64,000 bases of DNA from an uncultured Chlorobiaceae bacterium (GTDB lineage: Bacteria; Bacteroidota; Chlorobiia; Chlorobiales; Chlorobiaceae). The stretch spans positions 207,596 to 271,595 of the forward strand of contig CAIRXW010000023.1 of the NCBI GenBank assembly GCA_903882665.1, in the 5' to 3' direction. The stretch's first letter is position 1. Each line of letters starts with the position of its first letter. Both the position numbers and the translations under genes were made by a program. Below the pieces are notes generated by a model, which saw only the letters and a program-made list of their open reading frames with translations, did not search any database and had not been told where the DNA came from. Shown here one piece after another: positions 60,974-64,000 of this stretch.

Positions 60974-63769
60974 ATGCCGGATAAAAACTCTCTGAACCAG
61001 ACGCCGGAGCAGAAAGCTCGTGACGCCATCGACCGCCAGCTCACGGCGGCGGGGTGGGCTGTTCAAGAGAAGAGCCAGATCAACTGGCATGTTTCGGCGG
61101 GCATTGCGGTGCGCCATTACCCCATGCAGGATGGCTCAGAGTCCGACTACGTGCTCTTTGTTGATCGCAAGCCTGTCGGGATCATTGAGGCAAAACGGGA
61201 AGAGGATGGGCAGCATCTTACCTCCGTAGAAGATCAATCTTCAGGATATGCAACAAGCAGACTGAAGCATCTCCAGAACGCCCCGCTTCCCTTTGTCTAC
61301 GAAAGCACCGGTGTGTTGACCCACTTTACCGACTACCGGGACCCCAAACCCCGCTCAAGGCCGGTGTTCACCTTTCACCGCCCGGAAACATTCCGCGAGT
61401 GGCTTGGCAAAGAGCAGAGCCTCAGAGCACGCATGCACTCCATTCCTGAGCTGAACCAACGTGGTCTGCGCGAGTGCCAGAGCATTGCCATCAACAACCT
61501 CGAAGGCTCCTTCCGTGACGCACGCCCGAAAGCACTCATCCAGATGGCCACCGGTTCTGGCAAAACCTTTGCCGCCATCACCTCTATCTACCGCCTGCTC
61601 AAACATACCGATGCCAAACGGGTGCTCTTTCTGGTCGATACCCGCAACCTCGGCGAACAAACAGAACAGGAGTTCCGGGCCTACACGCCCAATGACGACA
61701 ACCGCAAGTTTACCGAACTCTACAACGTCCAGCGCCTCCAGTCGAGCACCATCGCCAGCGACAGCCAGGTCTGCATCACCACCATTCAGCGCCTCTACTC
61801 CATCCTGAAAGGCGAGGAGCTTGACGCATCGCTTGAAGAGGAAAACCCGGCGGAAAAAAACTGGCAACACAAAGAGCCGGTACCGGTAGCCTATAACGCA
61901 AAGGTTCCAGTAGAATTTTTCGACTTCATCGTCATCGACGAGTGCCATCGCTCCATCTACAACCTCTGGCAACAGGTACTCGACTACTTCGACGCCTTTC
62001 TCATCGGCCTGACCGCAACACCCGACAAGCGCACCTTCGGCTTTTTCAATGAAAATATTGTCAGCGAATACAGTCACGAACGAGCCGTAGCCGATGGCGT
62101 CAATGTGGGTTACAGCGTCTATCTCATCGAAACGGAGATAACAAAGAACGGTGCCGAAATCAAGGCGAGGGAGTTTATTGACAAACGAGAAAAGCTCTCC
62201 CGCCGCAAACGATGGGAGCAGCTCGACGAAGATGTCACCTATACGTCCACACAGCTCGACCGTGACGTCGTCAATCCAAGCCAGATCCGCAACATCATCC
62301 GCACCTTTCGCGAGATAGTGCCACTGCTCTTCCCCGGACGAACGGAGGTGCCAAAAACACTTGTTTTCGCCAAAACCGACAGCCATGCCGAAGATATCAT
62401 CAGGATTATCCGCGAAGAGTTCGGCGAAGGAAACGCATTCTGCAAAAAGATCACCTGCAAGTCAGACGAAGATCCAAAATCGCTGCTTGCCCGCTTCCGA
62501 AACGAGTACAACCCGAGAATAGCCGTCACGGTTGACATGATCGCCACCGGCACCGACGTCAAGCCGCTCGAATGCCTGCTCTTCATGCGCGACGTCAAAA
62601 GCAGCAACTATTTCGAACAGATGAAAGGGCGAGGCACACGCACCCTCTGTTTTGACGACCTCAAAAAAGTGACCCCCTCGGTTACCTCCGCCAAAACCCA
62701 CTTCGTCATTGTCGATGCTATCGGCGTCACCAGATCGCTGAAAACCGACAGCCGCCCCCTTGAGCGCAAGCCAACAGTTTCCCTGAAGGAGCTGCTTGAA
62801 GCCGTAACCTTCGGCGCCGAGGAGGAAGATCTCTTCATCTCCCTTGCCAGCCGCCTTGCCCGACTCGACAAGCAGATCACCGAACAGGAACGGTCAACCT
62901 TTATCGAAAAATCCGGCGGAAAAAGCATCAACCAGGTTGTGCGCGAGCTGCTTGAATCGTGGAACCCCGACGCCATCAGCCGGAAAGCACAATCGTTACA
63001 GGGAGCGCTTTTGAAAGAGGAGAGCGATAACCCGTCAGCCGAAACACATCTGTTGCGCGAAGAGGCACGGCGGGCGCTCCTGCACGAAGCACGCTCCACC
63101 TTCAACGGAGCTCTGAACGAGTATATCGACACTGTCCGCCGCGTGCATGAACAGATTATTGACACCATCAACCTCGACCTGGTCACAAAAAGCGAATGGG
63201 CCACCGAAAGCGCCGACAAGGCAACAGAGCTGATCGGAGAGTTCAAGGCATATCTTGAAGCGCACAAAGATGAAATTACCGCGCTCACCATCTTCTACAA
63301 CCAGCCCTTTCAGCGCCGCACCGTCACCTACCGGATGATCCGCGAACTGCTCGACCGCCTCAAAGCCGACAAACCGGCCCTTGCCCCCATGCGCATCTGG
63401 CACGCTTACGAGCAACTCGAACAGGTCAACGGCACCAGCCCGAAAAACGAGCTTATCGCCCTCGTTTCGCTCATCCGCCGAGTCACCGGAATCGATCCGC
63501 TCCTGACCCTCTACGACAAAACTGTTGATGCCAACTTCAAAAAATGGATCTTCAACAAGCACTCCGGCGCAGGCGAAAAGTTCACTGAAGAGCAGATGCA
63601 GTGGCTGCGTATGATCAAAGAGCATATTGCCGCCAGCATTCATATTGAGCCTGACGATCTCGACCTTACACCCTTCGACGCGCATGGAGGCCGGGGCAAA
63701 ATGTGGCAGCTTTTCGGGGAGAGGACGGGGGCAATTATTGATGAACTTAACGAGGTATTGACCGCTTGA
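60974..63769 (+). CDS. hsdR: Type I restriction enzyme R subunit
   Basis: ORF 931 aa; DYVLFVDRKPVGIIEAKRE (nuclease-like), LIQMATGSGKTFAAIT, FIVIDECHRSIYNLW, TDVKPLECLLFMRDVKSSNYFEQMKGRGTR. Confidence 0.95.
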   Translation: MPDKNSLNQTPEQKARDAIDRQLTAAGWAVQEKSQINWHVSAGIAVRHYPMQDGSESDYVLFVDRKPVGIIEAKREEDGQHLTSVEDQSSGYATSRLKHLQNAPLPFVYESTGVLTHFTDYRDPKPRSRPVFTFHRPETFREWLGKEQSLRARMHSIPELNQRGLRECQSIAINNLEGSFRDARPKALIQMATGSGKTFAAITSIYRLLKHTDAKRVLFLVDTRNLGEQTEQEFRAYTPNDDNRKFTELYNVQRLQSSTIASDSQVCITTIQRLYSILKGEELDASLEEENPAEKNWQHKEPVPVAYNAKVPVEFFDFIVIDECHRSIYNLWQQVLDYFDAFLIGLTATPDKRTFGFFNENIVSEYSHERAVADGVNVGYSVYLIETEITKNGAEIKAREFIDKREKLSRRKRWEQLDEDVTYTSTQLDRDVVNPSQIRNIIRTFREIVPLLFPGRTEVPKTLVFAKTDSHAEDIIRIIREEFGEGNAFCKKITCKSDEDPKSLLARFRNEYNPRIAVTVDMIATGTDVKPLECLLFMRDVKSSNYFEQMKGRGTRTLCFDDLKKVTPSVTSAKTHFVIVDAIGVTRSLKTDSRPLERKPTVSLKELLEAVTFGAEEEDLFISLASRLARLDKQITEQERSTFIEKSGGKSINQVVRELLESWNPDAISRKAQSLQGALLKEESDNPSAETHLLREEARRALLHEARSTFNGALNEYIDTVRRVHEQIIDTINLDLVTKSEWATESADKATELIGEFKAYLEAHKDEITALTIFYNQPFQRRTVTYRMIRELLDRLKADKPALAPMRIWHAYEQLEQVNGTSPKNELIALVSLIRRVTGIDPLLTLYDKTVDANFKKWIFNKHSGAGEKFTEEQMQWLRMIKEHIAASIHIEPDDLDLTPFDAHGGRGKMWQLFGERTGAIIDELNEVLTA

Positions 63770-64000
63770 GTGATAGAAAGATAGTACTGACCACCTTCTC
63801 TATCTACGACAATTATGAGATGGTTATTGGAACGCAATAAGTGAGAAAAACTCTTTATATTTCCTGAGTTGTGCCACTTTTTTAAAATCTGCCGACCCGA
63901 AAAATTAAGTCATTTTTTTATTTGCGGTTAGCATTTTCTGATTTCCGAGTTTTCGCACTAATGGTATCTTGCGTCCATGCGCGGAGATTTGACAATCAGA

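Noticed and set aside
61355-62386. 343-aa minus-strand ORF inside hsdR
   Set aside because: Antisense of a clearly coding HsdR; no recognisable motif

Overview
The window reads as a chromosomal segment of a green sulfur bacterium (Chlorobiaceae-like). That assignment is inferred from protein flavour and gene content; I ran no database search. (1) 0-20.2 kb is a surface-glycan region: UDP-glucuronate decarboxylase-like and other SDR epimerases, several glycosyltransferases (two in multidomain fusions), a DUF6165-like protein, a CapK/phenylacetate-CoA-ligase-like enzyme and an LpxL/HtrB-like acyltransferase. These flank a 1746-aa RTX-like repeat protein. (2) 20.3-35.7 kb is mostly housekeeping: rfaE2-like, TamB-like, coaBC, family-4 UDG, dnaB, ptsI, PpiD/SurA-like, pcm and ftsY. 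(3) 35.8-39.6 kb is a small accessory island: gene debris, a TM + zinc-ribbon ORF, an IS4-family element with recognisable inverted ends, and an apparently orphan SocA/Panacea-domain antitoxin-like gene. (4) 39.6-60.6 kb holds an MFS transporter, a SatP-like protein, a frameshifted SNF2 helicase next to a SWIM-domain protein, dodecin, GTP-type PEPCK, a TlpA-like protein, tRNA-Thr(CGT), atpD-atpC, LD-carboxypeptidase, clpS, glyS, a geranylgeranyl reductase abutting a predicted DUF2499/DUF3593-like membrane protein, CtpA, dapD and RNase G/E. (5) 61-63.8 kb encodes a type I restriction HsdR with no M or S subunit visible in the window. Best leads: the geranylgeranyl reductase/Ycf49-like membrane protein pair, the RTX protein inside the glycan locus with its fusion glycosyltransferases, the orphan Panacea gene beside the IS, and the SNF2 frameshift.
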